From Otatea glauca (taxonomy: Eukaryota; Streptophyta; Magnoliopsida; Poales; Poaceae): a DNA stretch of 64,000 bases. Each line of letters starts with the position of its first letter. Positions within the stretch are counted from its first letter, which is position 1. The stretch lies in the NCBI GenBank assembly GCA_036346275.1, contig JAYEVK010000447.1, positions 124,001-188,000 on the forward strand, read 5' to 3'. The notes under the pieces are model-generated. The model did not search any database, had not been told where the DNA came from, and saw only the letters and a program-made list of their open reading frames with translations. Shown piece after piece: positions 13,139 to 25,560 of the stretch. The position numbers and the translations under genes are program-made.

Positions 13139-14826
13139 TGTAGGATCAAGGATAACTGACTAGAGGGGGGTGAATAGGAGGTTTCTAAATTTTTCAATAT
13201 TAAACACAAACAATTTAAAGCACTAAACAAGACTTGCTATTTCCTTCAACTATGTAACTAAGTTCTCTAGCAAAATATCACACACTCTATCAATTTAAGT
13301 ATGAATCAAGTAGAAATCTAAGCACAAATAATATACTTAAAAAAACTAGATGATTGAAATCAAACACTAGAAAAGTAAATGTAGATCACAAGAGAACAAG
13401 AGACAAGAATTTTTGACCTGTGGTCTCGGAGACTTGCCGGTCTCCACTACTCCACGTTGAGGTGACTTGAACAACTTCAAGCCGGCTCCACTCGCTTGAG
13501 CCTTTCTCGATCACTATGGTAGTTCTTCCCCGCTCCGGGTAGGCGAACTCCGGCCTTCACAACTTGCCGGGGCTTCTCACAATCTCCGTTGAGAAGCTCA
13601 CCGTGCACGATCGCCTCCAAGCCGTCTAGAAGGCGGCCTTGCTTGCGATTGAATTGAGTATCTAAAGGCTCAAACTAAATGCAACACTCAATCTTTTGCT
13701 CTTCACTCTCTTGAATGAAAATTGAATGCTCTTGTAGAGAGGAGAAGACTTGCTAGAGCTCAAATATCATCAATGAGGACCAAGAGAGGCTCTAGAATGC
13801 AGGTGATGGTGTATTTATAGCCCCTACCAATTTTACCAGCCGTTGGAGCTCGAAATGAGCTGAAATCATGTTTTTCGGTGCTACCGCCCATGTAGGACCG
13901 GTAGCACTGGGCTCCAACTCAACGGTTGGAACAGTGCATTAAATGCACTGCTAGAGACCGTTGTACTGGTGGTCCGGTGATACCACCCAACTGGGACTGG
14001 TAGTACCAGACTCCTTTAGATTTTTGCTCTAAAAAAGGAGCTTCTCTGTAATTTTTACAGCGGGCTCAAAAGCCAGTGCTACTGCTCGCCCGGTAGCACC
14101 GCGCTGCCATGGGCGATAGCATCGGACAGCCCGACTGCCCAAAAATGGAGCTCTCTGGAATTTTTGCACCGGGCTGAGGGGTCGGTGCTACCGCTCGCCC
14201 GGTAGCACCGCACTTCCAGAGTGTACAAAAAATGAGGCTCTCTGGGATTTCCACACTGGGCATTCGGGCTGGTGCTACCGCTTTCCCGGTAGCACCGCCT
14301 TACCATGGGCGGTAGCACCGCACTTCCAGAGAGCACAAAAAAGAGGCTCTCTGGAATTTCCACACAGGGCATTAGGGCCGGTGCTACCGCTTTCCCGGTA
14401 GCACCGCCCTACCATGGGCGGTTGCACCGGGACTCTAGAAGCTTCATTTTAATCCCTATAAAATTTTCAATGAGACTTTAATCTTGACACAATGCATGAT
14501 CTTGAGTATTAAATTGAGCCTTTAGAACTTAAACGATATTAAGCAAATGTCAAGACCCCTCTTAATAGTACGACCCTAATCCTAGCAATCCGATCTTTTC
14601 TCCAAACTCTAAAATTGACAAAAGCTATGAAAAAGTCCTTAATGATTATACCTTGGCCATTTTGTATTGACGCGTTGATCTTCTCCTCATCAACTTCATG
14701 CTTTCATAATCATCGAAACTTAGACCAACCTATTCTCAAAACGCTCAAGTGGGAATTGTTAGTCCTTTAACCATAATTGTCATTAATTACCAAAACCAAA
14801 TTAAATTGGGGGCCTAGATGCTTTCA
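13139..14826 (-). mobile_element. Sirevirus-type copia solo LTR with perfect target duplication
   Basis: On the minus strand it begins TGAAAGCATCTAGGCCCCC and ends GATCCTACA. The flanks are a perfect 5-bp duplication CCTTG at 13134-13138 and 14827-14831. It has no internal coding region. The terminus near 13165 (CTAGAGGGGGGTGAATAG on the plus strand) is also present in the Sirevirus LTR at 60674-61953. The inner part contains the minisatellite at 14060-14420. It is best read as a solo LTR of 1,688 bp inserted into the chromovirus-type LTR remnant around it. Confidence 0.85.
14060..14420. repeat. Minisatellite with self-complementary core inside Sirevirus LTR
   Basis: About four tandem units of roughly 85-120 bp are present. 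Each has GGTGCTACCGCT, a few bases, then CGGTAGCACCG, which are near inverted copies and could fold into a hairpin. Units also share GCTCTCTGGAATTT and a CTTCCAGAG segment. Unit starts are near 14066, 14161, 14248 and 14367. The open frames over it (14066-14372, minus) are a by-product of the repeats. Confidence 0.8.
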
Positions 14827-15206
14827 CCTTGCTATATCTATTGTATTTAGAGAAGGAGCATTTCATCACCAGTGTGGATCTCGATGACTAGGCCGTTGTC
14901 CCAGTCGATTTCCTATGGCTGATTTGCTGGGCCGTACTACTTGTTTTGCTTTCCATTGATATATTTGTTGGCCTGCCAACAATTAATATTGTAAAAATCT
15001 GATAATTAAATGAATAAAATTTCATATGATATGTTGTGATTTTAGCTTTGTTTACTATGTATACTAACTTTTCCTATACTAGTATAGTACACATAGAGGA
15101 TTCGGGGGGTATTTCTCTCGTGTTCGCCAGAGGTGACATCAAGGCCATATTGATTGTATGAGTGGCCTTAATTAGAATGGTTTAACCTTAAAGACTTATT
15201 TGAAAA

Positions 15207-15845
15207 TGTTTGCACCAAAATTTGTTAGGTATGGTCAAAATCGGCAAGATAAAGTCAACATATAGTAACCAACGGATGATTTGGAAAGATTTGAAGATAT
15301 TTGGTAACGATAAAGAATTTTAGGAAAAACTATCCGGATTAAGGCCGATACGGATCATGCTTTGTAACGTGTTGTAATAGGACACGATCGGCGATGGATA
15401 TAAAAGGAGGACAAGGGTGAGTTGCGAAAAGACACAATCATACCCACAAATTTACATTATTCTCTTTTTTCCTGTCGACTAGGAGTAGTTCCTGTAATTT
15501 AGTCTTTTTGTAATTCAATCTTGATCAATAAAGTTGCGCATCGCCGATTATTGATCTCCATCAATAACGCTCAGGTTCGATTTATTCCGATTTTGCTGCG
15601 CATCGCCTTCTTCAGAATCGATCTACCTTTATCCTCTGATGGCTAGTTAGACTTACCCTTTTATCTTGATTTAATCGGCTTTGAGCTGATTGAATCTAAG
15701 CCGATTGATCTTCACGATCGGCTTTGAGTGAATTTCATATTTTTACCTTGTCGATTATAGGTCATATCGACTGGCACGCTCTGAACCAATTGTTCGTCTA
15801 GTGTGCTGTTGTCAGAAACCCTACTTCAAGTTTTTGACGTCAACA
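15207..15845 (+). repeat. 5' LTR of element B
   Basis: This 639-bp LTR begins TGTTTGCACC and ends GTCAACA. A TATA-like TATAAAAG lies at 15399-15406 and an AATAAA signal near 15529. Its U5 has only one copy of the segment that is duplicated in element A. The primer-site region TTGGCACGCCCAGTGGGAC follows at about 15850-15870. Confidence 0.9.
15399..15406 (+). promoter_or_regulatory. Predicted TATA box of element B 5' LTR
   Basis: TATAAAAG lies within the LTR at the same relative place as in element A and in the B 3' LTR (36807-36814). It is inferred to be the core promoter of the genomic RNA. Confidence 0.6.
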
Positions 15846-15873
15846 CACTCTTGGCACGCCCAGTGGGACAACA

Positions 15874-18101
15874 ATGTCTTCATCAGGGAAGTCGATTCCA
15901 CCATCCGATCTCAACGCTGAAGCTATAATCGTCTCGACGATGGACGATTTAACGCCAAAAAAATGTAGAGAAATCGAAGATCGAAAAACTGCTCTTGAAG
16001 AGATGATGCTGAATTGTTATCAGAAAACTCGATGCGGCGTCACTCAGAAGACCGCTTTGCCGACGGTTAATGCCCTAGGAGATGCAGGCGTTACAGAAGG
16101 ATCGGTAAGTCGATATCTGCCCGCTCAAGCCGAACTATCGGCTATGATCAATCAATCTGTACACCATGCTTTGATAAACCAGTCATCGGCTCTTATTACA
16201 ACCCTTAAGCCGATGATTGCAAATAGTGTTAAAACTATCACCCAGGAGTTGGCCTCATCTGGGAGTCTGCTCGACCCGATGCAAGCTCTGCCAAGCTATC
16301 CTATTTTTTCAATAGCACAAAACATGCAGAGCGCATTAGCCGATCCTAAACCATCGGCTACAACCTCACCCCCAACCATGATGCCCACTCAACCCACTAT
16401 TATACTGCCTAGAGATCCTCGGCCGAGTGGAGTAACCTATTACCAGGCTTACACCGATGCTGCTAAGCTAGATGCATCAAAAAATTTACCACCGTCAGCT
16501 CCATTCTACGCTTTTCCACAATCGGTTCCATAGCCGATTGAATTTGACAGATACCCGCAACGTCATGAACCTGTCCTATCTAGAAATCCAGTTCAGCACA
16601 AGGTAGTGACCTATTCAGAACCTTTTGTCCCATTACCAGAACCACAAACTAGAAGAAACAATGGGTACGACCAATATACTCATCTGCCATCGGCTGAATC
16701 TAATCGGCAGCCCGAGTTTGCACTCGGGGGGCAGAATACCAATTATGACCAACATTATCAAGGATCTGCCATTCCGTTGGCCAACATTATTAAGGGATCA
16801 ATTCAGCATACAACCAAAAGGTAAAGTTATCGGCTATAGAAAACCATATCCTGATTACATAGATCGTATGCCTTATCCTCACAATTTTAAAGTCCCAGAT
16901 TTCGCAAAATTCTCGGGTGATGATTCGATTACGACATTAGAACACATCGGATGCTTTATCGCACAATGTGGCGAAGCAGCTCAGTCTAACGGGCTAAAAA
17001 TCAGACTGTTCCCATTATCATTATCAGGAGCAGCTTTTACTTGGTTTACTTGTCTGCCTCCAAATTCGGTTCATTTATGGAACGATTTGGAAAGTCGATT
17101 CCATGAGTACTTTTTCTCTGGCAGTTTAGAACTCAGGATCTCCAATCTGAGCTCTATCCGCCAGAAATTTGGAGAATCAGTAACTGATTACATTAAAAGA
17201 TTTAGGGAAATCAGAAATCGGTGTTTCAGTGTCATGTTACCCGACAATCAACTCGCTGATTTGACTTTCCAAGGGCTAATTCCACCACTCCGAGAAAAGT
17301 TTGGAGGACAGGAGTTCACCGATCTAAGTCACCTGCTTCATCGTGTGTCGGCTCAAGAAAGTCGGTTCCTGGATAATAGGGCATTCAAGGATAGGTTCAA
17401 AACAAATGGCAATAATAAGGAAAAGGATAAAGCCAAAGTTAATATGGTCGATTATTACCCCAGTGAATCTTCAGAAGATGATGAAGCAGAGATAAATATA
17501 GCAGAATGGATAAAAGGGTATAAAAAATCTTTAGTCTATTCCTAGCTTAAGCCGACTAGGAATAAGTCGGAAGTTAAATACGAATTTTTTGTCTCCAAGT
17601 GTGATCGTATTTTTGATTTATTATTACAAGAAAAAATAATACGATTTCCCGAAGGACACGTTATACCATCGGTTGATGAGATCAAGAAATGTAGGTATTG
17701 CAAGTGGTATCATTCTTTTTCTCATAATACTAACGATTGCAATATTTTTCGTCAGCAAATCCAATCAGCTATTGAGGATGGTCGGCTAAAATTCGCTGAT
17801 GAGTCGACCATGAAAGTTGATGTTGATCCGTTCCCTATAAATATGGTCCAATGTTTGAGCAAAGGAAAATTGCCGATGCACAACGATGAGCCAAGTAGGG
17901 ATCGGCGAGTTGATATTCAGTCAACTTCGGGTGGTAATCAGACATTAAAAATTACGATCGGTTCATTACAAATAGAAGCAGATCATGAAGGCAAAAACTC
18001 AAGGACCATTAAACCTAAGGGAAACCCGCAGGTTGGCAGATGGTATAAGGCGGAAAAATCACTGTCAAAACAGTCAGCGAGAAGGCTGGGACCGACGTTT
18101 T
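15874..18101 (+). pseudogene. gag of element B, first part (interrupted by element C)
   Basis: The ATG at 15874 lies just past the primer site. The first 219 codons are open to a TAG at 16531-16533. The chain then continues in frame to about 16824, shifts frame, and stays open to 17545. That part holds the capsid-like segment with AAFTWFTCLPPNSVHLW and a long helical region, as in retrotransposon gag domains. After one stop the sequence goes on with a Cys/His motif near 17690-17745 (CRYCKWYHSFSHNTNDC, spacing CX2CX7HX4C). The coding sequence is cut at 18101 by element C and resumes at 28815. Confidence 0.85.
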
Positions 18102-20946
18102 TATCGGGACTGGATTTGCAAATCGAAACCCTCGTGTATACCGCACTCACCAGATCACGCTAGTGCACACAAGTGGAAACATAGATGAAATACCATTCCA
18201 TACAATGAATTAACTAAGAAGAAGCAATTTATTATTGAATAAAGCAAACGACCTTAGGGTCAATGTTTACACCATTACGCCTTAAGGGCTTACGAAACAA
18301 TTACTATTGCAATGAAAAGATAACTTGAGCTATTCGACATGCCACGTGCAATCGTCTGGGGAACGCCTTCCTAATCCACGTAGTCTTCATAGAATTCCTC
18401 CTCATGATATTCATTATCTCCTTCAGCAACTGATCAACAAGGGCATAAAGCCGTGAGTACAAAGGTACTCAGCAAGCCGTAGGGAATTGATGCAATATAT
18501 TCATGCACGGCTTGACAAGGATGGCTATATATTTCATTTGCAGAAAGCAGTAACTTGAATTGAAATACAATAAATAGATTGAAAGCATATTTATGAAAAG
18601 AGAAATAAATAACTGATAGATCAATGATAGACAACAAAACAACAGTGAACTCCCCGTTCACATCCCAACAATTCCACATTCCACATTTTATGAAACACTC
18701 TATACCCCGTGTGAAATTCCCGGGCTTTGTCCATGACCGCGGACGCAGCTATTCGAATAGTTTTACACTCTGCAGAGGTTGTACAACTTTACCCACAACC
18801 ACAAGACATGACCATCTCTTTGTGCAATCGATCTTAACACACTTCCTTTGGTGTGTCGCAGAGATATCATGACAAAGCCTTTACAATGCACTCGCCTAAA
18901 CTCGGTGATCGCCCGCTAAGGTTTCTGCCCTTAGGGCCCCCTCTAGCGCCTTGCGAATCTACCCGTCCATCCCGGAACCCACACCACCAACTGGCAGTAC
19001 TCAAGGCTAGACATTGCAAATTAATCAGCTAAGTCTGTCCCGTTCCAGACATGTGGTAGTACGGTTAGGCCCAGTTCAATGGCGCACAAGATTAAGACCT
19101 TAATTGTCTCAAGCAAGACCTCCACATCCCAATGTGCTAGAAAGCACCCCCTTTACTGCACGATCACTTGCCTGAGGGAAAACAATTCGTTTAACCAAGA
19201 CCAATGGCAAACCTCGCCATGGTACAACAAATTTTACAACAGTGGCTAACGGCCACGATTCAATATCTCATTAAGTCAAGATTAACATTATTCAATATGT
19301 GACATGAATCCCAACTATATCTAAAGCATGTCTAAGCATAGCTACGTAACCCAATGTCGGTATAATGATTATGTCCAACTAGTAATGTCCCAACCTAGGT
19401 TTATCAATGGATACATGGCATACAATTAATCAAGGTGGCATAATGTCAACTAGGTATACATCTACTCCCATTAAATAAGGATTGATATACAAAATAGCAT
19501 GCAATTGTAATAAAGTAAAATACTTTTGCAAACATAGGATCAACATGATCAAAGGATTACGACTTGCCTTGCTGATCTAGTGCTGGGTCTTGGTCTTCAA
19601 AGTCTTCGTTCGCTCCCTCGGAATTAGCGTCTACCGAAAAAGAAGCAATGAAACCAAATAAATACAAAACAGAGACTCAAACAAGATCAAAACTGAAAAT
19701 AAATGGCTCTGGAAGATAGATCTTGATTTTAGAAAAATTTAGAAACTTGAATCGCCTCAATCGGAGTTCGTATGAGCGAGAACGGGCTTCTGGAAAATTA
19801 AATCAGAGAAAAAGGATAAAAATCAGAAATTCGGAATTTCTGGATTTATTTTTGTACTGGAAAATGATTTATTGCGCAATCGCTGACGTCATCGGGTTCA
19901 CAGTGGCTGGGTCCACGGCGCTTCCCGGTTCACCGTGCACCCGGTGCACGGCTGACGTCGGCGCTTGCGTCGGCGAAAAAGGCTGAGGTGGCGGCTGACG
20001 CAGCGGTGACTGGCCGACGCGGATTGCCGCGTGTCGCTCATCTGGCGGGAGGGCTAGATCGGACGGCCGAGAAGCGCTGCTGCGGCGGAGGCGACGCTGC
20101 GCGATCTGGGACGCAGGAGCGGAATCGGACGGTCGAGGTCCACGGCGAGGAACGACGGCGAGGCGGGCGGCGCGGGGCTTACCGGAGGCGAGGAAGACGG
20201 ACCGGCAAACGGCGAAAGATGGTCGGATCGGGCGCGGGGCAAGACGGACCGGGGAGAGGGCGACACGAGCAAGGTGAAGGGACCAACGGCGGCAGCTAGA
20301 ACGCACCGACGGCGAAGGAAGTGGCGGCGGAAGGTCTCGGCTCGACGGCGATCTTCGGCGAGGTCGCGCGAAGCAACGACGGCGTCTCGGGCGGCGAGAG
20401 AGAGGGCAAACGAAGCGGCGCGTGAAGGGGATTCTCGGGCAGCGCGCGGTGGCTTAAATAGAGGCCTCGACGACCGTGTCCGACCCGGACTCCGAGACAG
20501 CGGCAGACGCAGTTTCAACGCGGGCGGCGCTAGGGTTTCATGCATGGCGCGGGTCAGCACCGGGCCGCGTCTTGAGCGAAGCAGCGGCGGCGAGCAGGCG
20601 GAGGAGCGGAGCTGGGGAAATGGGCCGGAGCAGATTCAACCCGAGGGGCTTTTTGAAATTAAAAACATTTTCCGATTTAAGAAAAATCAAGAAATTCGAA
20701 TAAATGCAAATAAATTCAAATAAATATCAAATAAATTCAGAAAAATCCCCAAAAATACTGAAAAATTCCTTGGAGCACAATGAACCTAACTAAAACTAAA
20801 AATCTTTAGTTTGATGAATAGTTTAGTTAAATTAAATCCTTTCATTAATAGAAAAATCAAATTAAGCTTGGATTAATTCAAGAAAAGTGCAAATGGTTTA
20901 TTTTTGAATTCAAACATTCCAAAACTCAAATTTTTGGGATGTTACA
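18102..20946 (-). repeat. 3' LTR of element C (left copy)
   Basis: Read on the minus strand it starts TGTAACATCCC and ends near TCCCGATA, where the terminal CA has become TA. A TATA-like TATTTAAG lies at 20453-20460 on the minus strand, next to a GC-rich segment at 19870-20600 that is probably the leader. Open frames over this segment on both strands occur again in the right copy and are not genes. The block at 18746-18812 is shared with the other chromovirus LTRs of the window. Confidence 0.9.
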
Positions 20947-20960
20947 AACCTCCCCCCTTA
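20947..20960 (-). other. Polypurine tract of element C
   Basis: On the minus strand the sequence is TAAGGGGGGAGGTT, directly before the TGTAACATCCC start of the LTR. It follows at once after the stop codon of the pol frame. Confidence 0.85.
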
Positions 20961-21587
20961 AATGGAATCTCGACCCCGAGATTCTGATTGGCTAGGGAAT
21001 AGGTGGGTAAACTCGGACTTCAGATCCTCTTCGCGCTCCCAAGTAGCTTCCTCTTCTAAATGATGGCTCCACTTGACCTTGCAAAAACGGATGATCTTGC
21101 TCCTTGTGATACGCTCTGCTATATCCAAAATTTTCACTGGTTGCTCCTTGTAGGTAAGATCCTCTTGCAAATCAATAGCTTCGATTGGCATCTGTTCCTC
21201 TCGCACATGCAGGCACACATCATGGATTCCGGCAAAAGATTGAGGCAATTCTAACTTGTAGGCAACCTCTCCTCTTCGTTCCAAGATTTTGAATGGTCCC
21301 ACATATCTAGGGGCAAGCTTTCCTTTTACATGAAATCTCTTAACTCCTTTGAGAGGGGTGACTCTGAGATAAACATAATCATTGGGCTCAAAACTTAAAT
21401 CTCGGCGACGATTATCTGCATAACTCTTCTGTCTGCTTTGAGCGATCTTTAAACGGTCTCGAATTAAATGGACTTGCTCTTCGGCTTCTTGCAATATGGC
21501 AGGGCCAAACAATTGTCTTTCTCCTGACTCCTTCCAGTTGAGAGGGGTTCTGCACTTTCTTCCATATAAGGCTTCAAAAGGCGACAT
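20958..21587 (-). pseudogene. Integrase C-terminus with chromodomain, element C
   Basis: A 209-residue open stretch begins in the integrase with SPFEALYGRKCRTPLNW, the usual end of the catalytic core in chromoviruses. It continues through the basic linker and a GPF/Y-type motif (residues about 95-115, RYVGPFKILERRGEVAYKL). It ends in a chromodomain-like segment (residues about 150-200) with KVKWSHHLEEEATWERE. Such chromodomains are known to steer integration to modified chromatin. This is the best-preserved coding part of C. It is a fragment of the polyprotein, cut from the upstream core by a frame change near 21600-21680. Confidence 0.88.
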
Positions 21588-21679
21588 TTGCAGACTGGCC
21601 TGATAACTATTGTTTTACGAAAACTTGGCATAGGGCAAACACTTGTCCCACTTAGCACCATAAGTTAAGGCACAAGCTC

Positions 21680-22449
21680 TTAAATATCTTCAAGAATTTG
21701 ATTCACACGTTCATTCTGTCCATCGGTTTGAGGGTGATAGGCAGTACTGAATCTGAGATGAGTTCCCATGGCTTCATGCAGACTCTGCCAAAAACGAGAG
21801 GTAAATTGGCTTCCTCTATCAGACACTATCTTCTTAGGCACTCCGTGAAGACTGACGATCCTTGACATATATAATTCGCTAATTTATCTCCTCGCATAGG
21901 TAGTCTTAATCGAATAAAGTGAGCTACCTTAGTCAATCGATCCACTATTACCCGGATCGAGTCATAACTCGCTTGGGTCTTCGAAATCCGTGATGAAATC
22001 CATACCAATTTCTTCCCACTTCCACTGAATCTTCAATGGTCGCAGCAATCCTCGCTGGTCTCGATGCTCGCCTTGACCTTCGCGCGGACATCACAAAGTG
22101 CAACATATTCTACAATCTCACGCTTCATACTAGGCCACCAATACCTTTCCTTGAGGTCTTGATACATCTTGGTACTTCCAGGATGAATGGAGTATAAAGT
22201 CTCATGCGCTTCTTTGAGAATCAACTCCTTAAGCTCTTTCTCGATCCGTACGCAAATACGCTTCTCATACCAAATAGTGCCTTGTTCATCTTCGGTGAAC
22301 CCTCGGGCTTTTCCTTTCTTCATATTGCTCTTAATCTCCTTGACATCGGCATCATCTACCTGTGCTTCTCGAATCTGATCTTCCAATGTAGGGCGATTTC
22401 CAAAGTAGCTAAATACCCTTCCCGAACCGATTCCAAACCGAAGCTTCAA
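21680..22449 (-). pseudogene. Integrase zinc finger and core, element C
   Basis: The upstream part (22033-22449) has the His-His region with SIHPGSTKMYQDLKERYWWP and a damaged Cys pair (CDVRAKV, where relatives have CX2C). The core part (21680-22008) shows a VDRLTKVAHFI segment, then SDRGSQF with the second catalytic Asp, and GQNERVNQILED with the catalytic Glu. Frame changes occur near 22010 and 21850. It would catalyse strand transfer of element DNA if intact. Confidence 0.82.
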
Positions 22450-22464
22450 ATTCCTTATACTGTA

Positions 22465-23044
22465 TTAGTGACTTTCCTTAATCATCAGAGTATTGCAGTA
22501 GCTCTTTCTACTCAAAGCATCGGCTACGACATTGGCTTTGCCTGGATGATAATGAATCCCAATGTTATAGTCCTTGATCAATTCCAACCATCTTCTTTGT
22601 CTCATATTGAGGTCAGCTTGGGTAAAGATATACTTCAGACTCTTCTGATCCGTGTAAACTTCACAACGATTACCAATGAGATAATGACGCCAAATCATGG
22701 GTAGGATAATTAAACTCATGTGGCCTTAGTTGTCGCGAAGCATACGCTACAATCTTCTTATCTTGCATTAGCACACAACTGAGTCCTTGTCGGGATGCAT
22801 CACAGAATATCTCAAAATCCTTCCTATTATCCGCAGATAAGCACCGGGCGCTTGTCAAACACTTCTTTAATTCTTGAAAACTTTGCTCACACTGTGTCCA
22901 AACAAATTTCTTCTCCTTCTTTAAGAGTTGAGCGAGCGGTCTAGCTTTTCTAGAAAATCCTTCTATGAAATGGCGATAATATCCCGCCATTCCAAGAAAA
23001 CTTCGGATTTGGGGTACCGTCTTGGGTGACTCCCAACTTAGCAC
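22465..23044 (-). pseudogene. RNase H domain, element C
   Basis: The stretch 22670-23044 holds the RT-RNase H connection (TVPQIRSFLGMAGYYRHF) and the first RNase H acidic residue in IFCDASRQGLSCVLMQ. After a frame change with small loss near 22680-22720 the domain continues with IWRHYLIGNRCEVYTDQKSLKY and ends with KANVVADALSRK. The order is as in Ty3/gypsy polyproteins. Confidence 0.82.
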
Positions 23045-23077
23045 ATCTCGTACCTTACTGTGGTCAACAATGACTCT

Positions 23078-24064
23078 TCACGATATGACATGTCCTAGGA
23101 AAGCAAATTCTTTCATCCAGAACTCACATTTACTGAACTTTGCATAAAGCTGATTCTCTCTTAGCTTCGTTAAAACTTCGCGCAAGTGATCCTCATGTTC
23201 TTCCTCACTCTTGGAGTAGATCAGAATGTCATCAATGAAAACAACAACAAACTTATCCAGATATTCCATGAATACCTTATTCATCATAGTCATGAAGTAG
23301 GCAGGGGCTTTGGTCAATCCAAAAGACATCACAGTATACTCATACTATCCATACCGAGTAACAAAAGCTGTTTTGGGTATATCCTCTTGACGAATCTTCA
23401 ACTCGTGGTAACCTGATCTTATGTCAATCTTCGAGAACACTCCGGCTCGTTGAAGTTGGTCAAACAAATCATCGATTCTTGGCAGAGGGTACTTATTCTT
23501 GATGGTGACCTCATTGAGTGAGCGATAATCTACACACATTCTCTGAGTTCCATCTTTCTTTTCAACTAAAAGAACTGGCGCTCCCCATGGCGAAGAACTT
23601 GGTCGAACAAAACCTTGATCTTGCAGCTCTTTGATTTGTCTCTTTACCTCAGCTAACTCATTAGCAGGAATTCTATAAGGTCTCTTGGAAATGGGTGGGG
23701 TTCCAGGAACTAGTTCTATCAAGAACTCTATATCTCGGTCCGGTGGCATCCCAGGCAACTCATCCGGGAACACATCAGGAAATTCGCTGACGACTGGTAC
23801 ATCTTCCAAACTTATTCCTTTGGCACTACAAACTTTCATTCCTTCGGACTGATCTGAAGCGGCTTGAACTTTAAACTTGGCTCCATCTGGACTGGTTAAG
23901 GTGATCTCTCTATTCCCACAATCCAAAACTGCTTGGTTCTTGGAAAGCCAATCCATTCCTAGGATCACATCTAGGGACTTGGTGTCTAGGACAATCAGGT
24001 TGGCTAGAAATTCTACCCCTCCAATTAATATCTTAACTTCGGGGCAGCCTTGGTTCGTACTCAA
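23078..24064 (-). pseudogene. Protease C-terminus and reverse transcriptase, element C
   Basis: The segment 23345-24064 begins in the protease region (VILGMDWLSKNQAVLDC), passes the PPDRDIEF and PYRIP linker motifs and enters the RT fingers and palm with SSSPWGAPVLLVEKKDG and MCVDYRSLNEVT, then KIDIRSGYHELKI. One TAG at 23345-23347 separates it from the in-frame 23078-23332 segment. That segment has MSFGLTKAPAYF and the catalytic FIDDILIYSK. A further in-frame stop precedes the RNase H part. The catalytic aspartates are present, but the chain cannot be read through. Confidence 0.88.
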
Positions 24065-24369
24065 AACAGAACCAGTAAAATAGTCTTAAGAGGCATTGTC
24101 TTTAATTGATGATTTGCAGCAAAACTCTGTGAAACAAACGAATGCGTAGCTCCAGTAATCAAACAAAACCATGGCAGATGCTAAGTTGACTAGAGTTTAC
24201 CTAGTATGGCGCCCGTGCGCATCGGGCGCCCTCGGTGGTGACGTGATTCACACGGCCTCATCCAAAGAAAGCGCGGAGTCCTCGTGGCTTGTTTGGGAGT
24301 CCGGGCGCCCACGCCCCGATCTCGGGCGGGGTCTTGGTCGGCGAGATCCCAAGTTGAAACGAATCGGTG

Positions 24370-25560
24370 TCACAGCTTACTTTCTTGGGCAATTATTGGC
24401 ATAATGACCAAGTTCATGACAGCTTGAAACATGTGACTCTCGCACTGGATTCTTGGTCCTCCGAGGTGGATTGTTGTTGGTGCCGAGGTTGCGATTGCCC
24501 AAGGAGCCGGGCGAGGTGCCGTGCAGGGTCCGAATGCATTCGGAGGAGTGAAACGAAAGGTGTCGTTGAGCATTGGTTTCAATCTCACGATGACTCGATG
24601 GGCTCCATGTTACATCATCTTTCTCTTACGGATTCTTCCAATTCACGCGAGATTCCTCAATGAGCATAGCTTTATCTACTGTGTGTTGGAAATCGCATAG
24701 TCATTGCCAATGACTTGCACCTTTAGTCCTCGGATTGAGTCCACGCTTGAATTTCTTCTCGCGAGCATCATCCGTAGCTACATCCTCCGAGCGTAGCGAG
24801 CGAGTTGAGTGAACTTATTAAGGTATTCACTCACCGACATTCCTTCTGCTTAAGCTCCTAATTCATTCTTCTTCATTTCAACCTTGCCATCCGGAATATG
24901 AGAGTGGCGAAAGCGATGGAAAACTCGCGCAAGTGATAGTCCGAGGGTCATCATGGCAAGATCAGTAGTTCTCCCACCATTCAATGGCGGTGCCCTCCGG
25001 TGATGAGCGCATAGAGAACCTTCTCACGATCCGTGCATCGAGCAATTGCGAAGTTTCTTCTCAATGGAGCGAATCCAATGTCTCGCGCCCAATGGTTCTC
25101 AAGAGTTGGAGAAAGTTGGCGGGCGAGTCCTCATAAATTCTGCTAGCTTGGACTGGAGATGAGCTTGAGGAGGTGCAGCAGCAGCTTGGTTCTGTTGGTT
25201 CAATAGATTAGCTAGGCAATCGCATGCAGTTCGTTGATTCATCATATTGTTCATGTTCTGCATCATGGTGTTCATTAGCTCAGTCTGAGCTGCCAGAAAA
25301 TGTCCCATGTTTTGATTTGTCACTGCTGGTGGTGGCGGTGGTGCATTAGGGTTGGAGTTGGTGTTGGCACCGCACCGCATCCACGGGTGAATCGCGACCG
25401 CCCGTAACGAGTGTCAACCATCTGAGATACAGCACAAGAGTTTGATAGGTAAGAGGGAAAAGCAGTAGACGAGAGGTAAGATCATCTAGGGGAGAAGGTA
25501 ATACCCAGGGACGAAAAAACCCAACCGAAAAGGCTACAAAATAAATAGGCAAATAAAGCT
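24370..25560 (-). pseudogene. Decayed gag and protease N-terminus, element C
   Basis: The clearest part is 25099-25380, with a Pro-rich stretch followed by GHFLAAQTELMNTMMQ and a Met/Asn-rich region, then LAEFMRTRPPTF, a common start of the chromovirus gag domain. The remainder is broken by many short frame changes. A CCHC zinc-knuckle remnant is readable near 24381-24430 (HELGHYANNC). Protein from this gag is not expected. Confidence 0.7.

Larger units (their letters stand above)
11300..15139 (+). mobile_element. Chromovirus-type LTR remnant, limits unresolved
   Basis: Between 11300 and 13138, and again after 14826, the sequence follows the same landmarks as the 5558-10950 LTR. These are an AAGGTAAGC/ATCATGCTGATCC segment near 12020-12055, the shared block near 12715-12825, and a GAGTACTTTATGTACTCACCTTG segment near 13114-13138. 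In the other LTRs the last segment is followed by a further stretch, and here it is interrupted by the Sirevirus LTR at 13139-14826. A plausible right end is GAGGTGACA at 15131-15139. I could not find a matching left end or target duplication, so the limits are approximate. Confidence 0.5.

Noticed and set aside
14060..14420. Repeat array that at first sight recalls a CRISPR
   Set aside because: Units differ in length, have no unique spacers of constant size, sit in a plant LTR and have no cas genes nearby.
19869..20723. Overlapping long open frames on both strands in GC-rich DNA (also at 27731-28386)
   Set aside because: They lie inside the two LTRs of element C, occur in both copies, have low-complexity Arg/Ala/Gly-rich products and no domain. 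GC-rich DNA lacks stops by composition.
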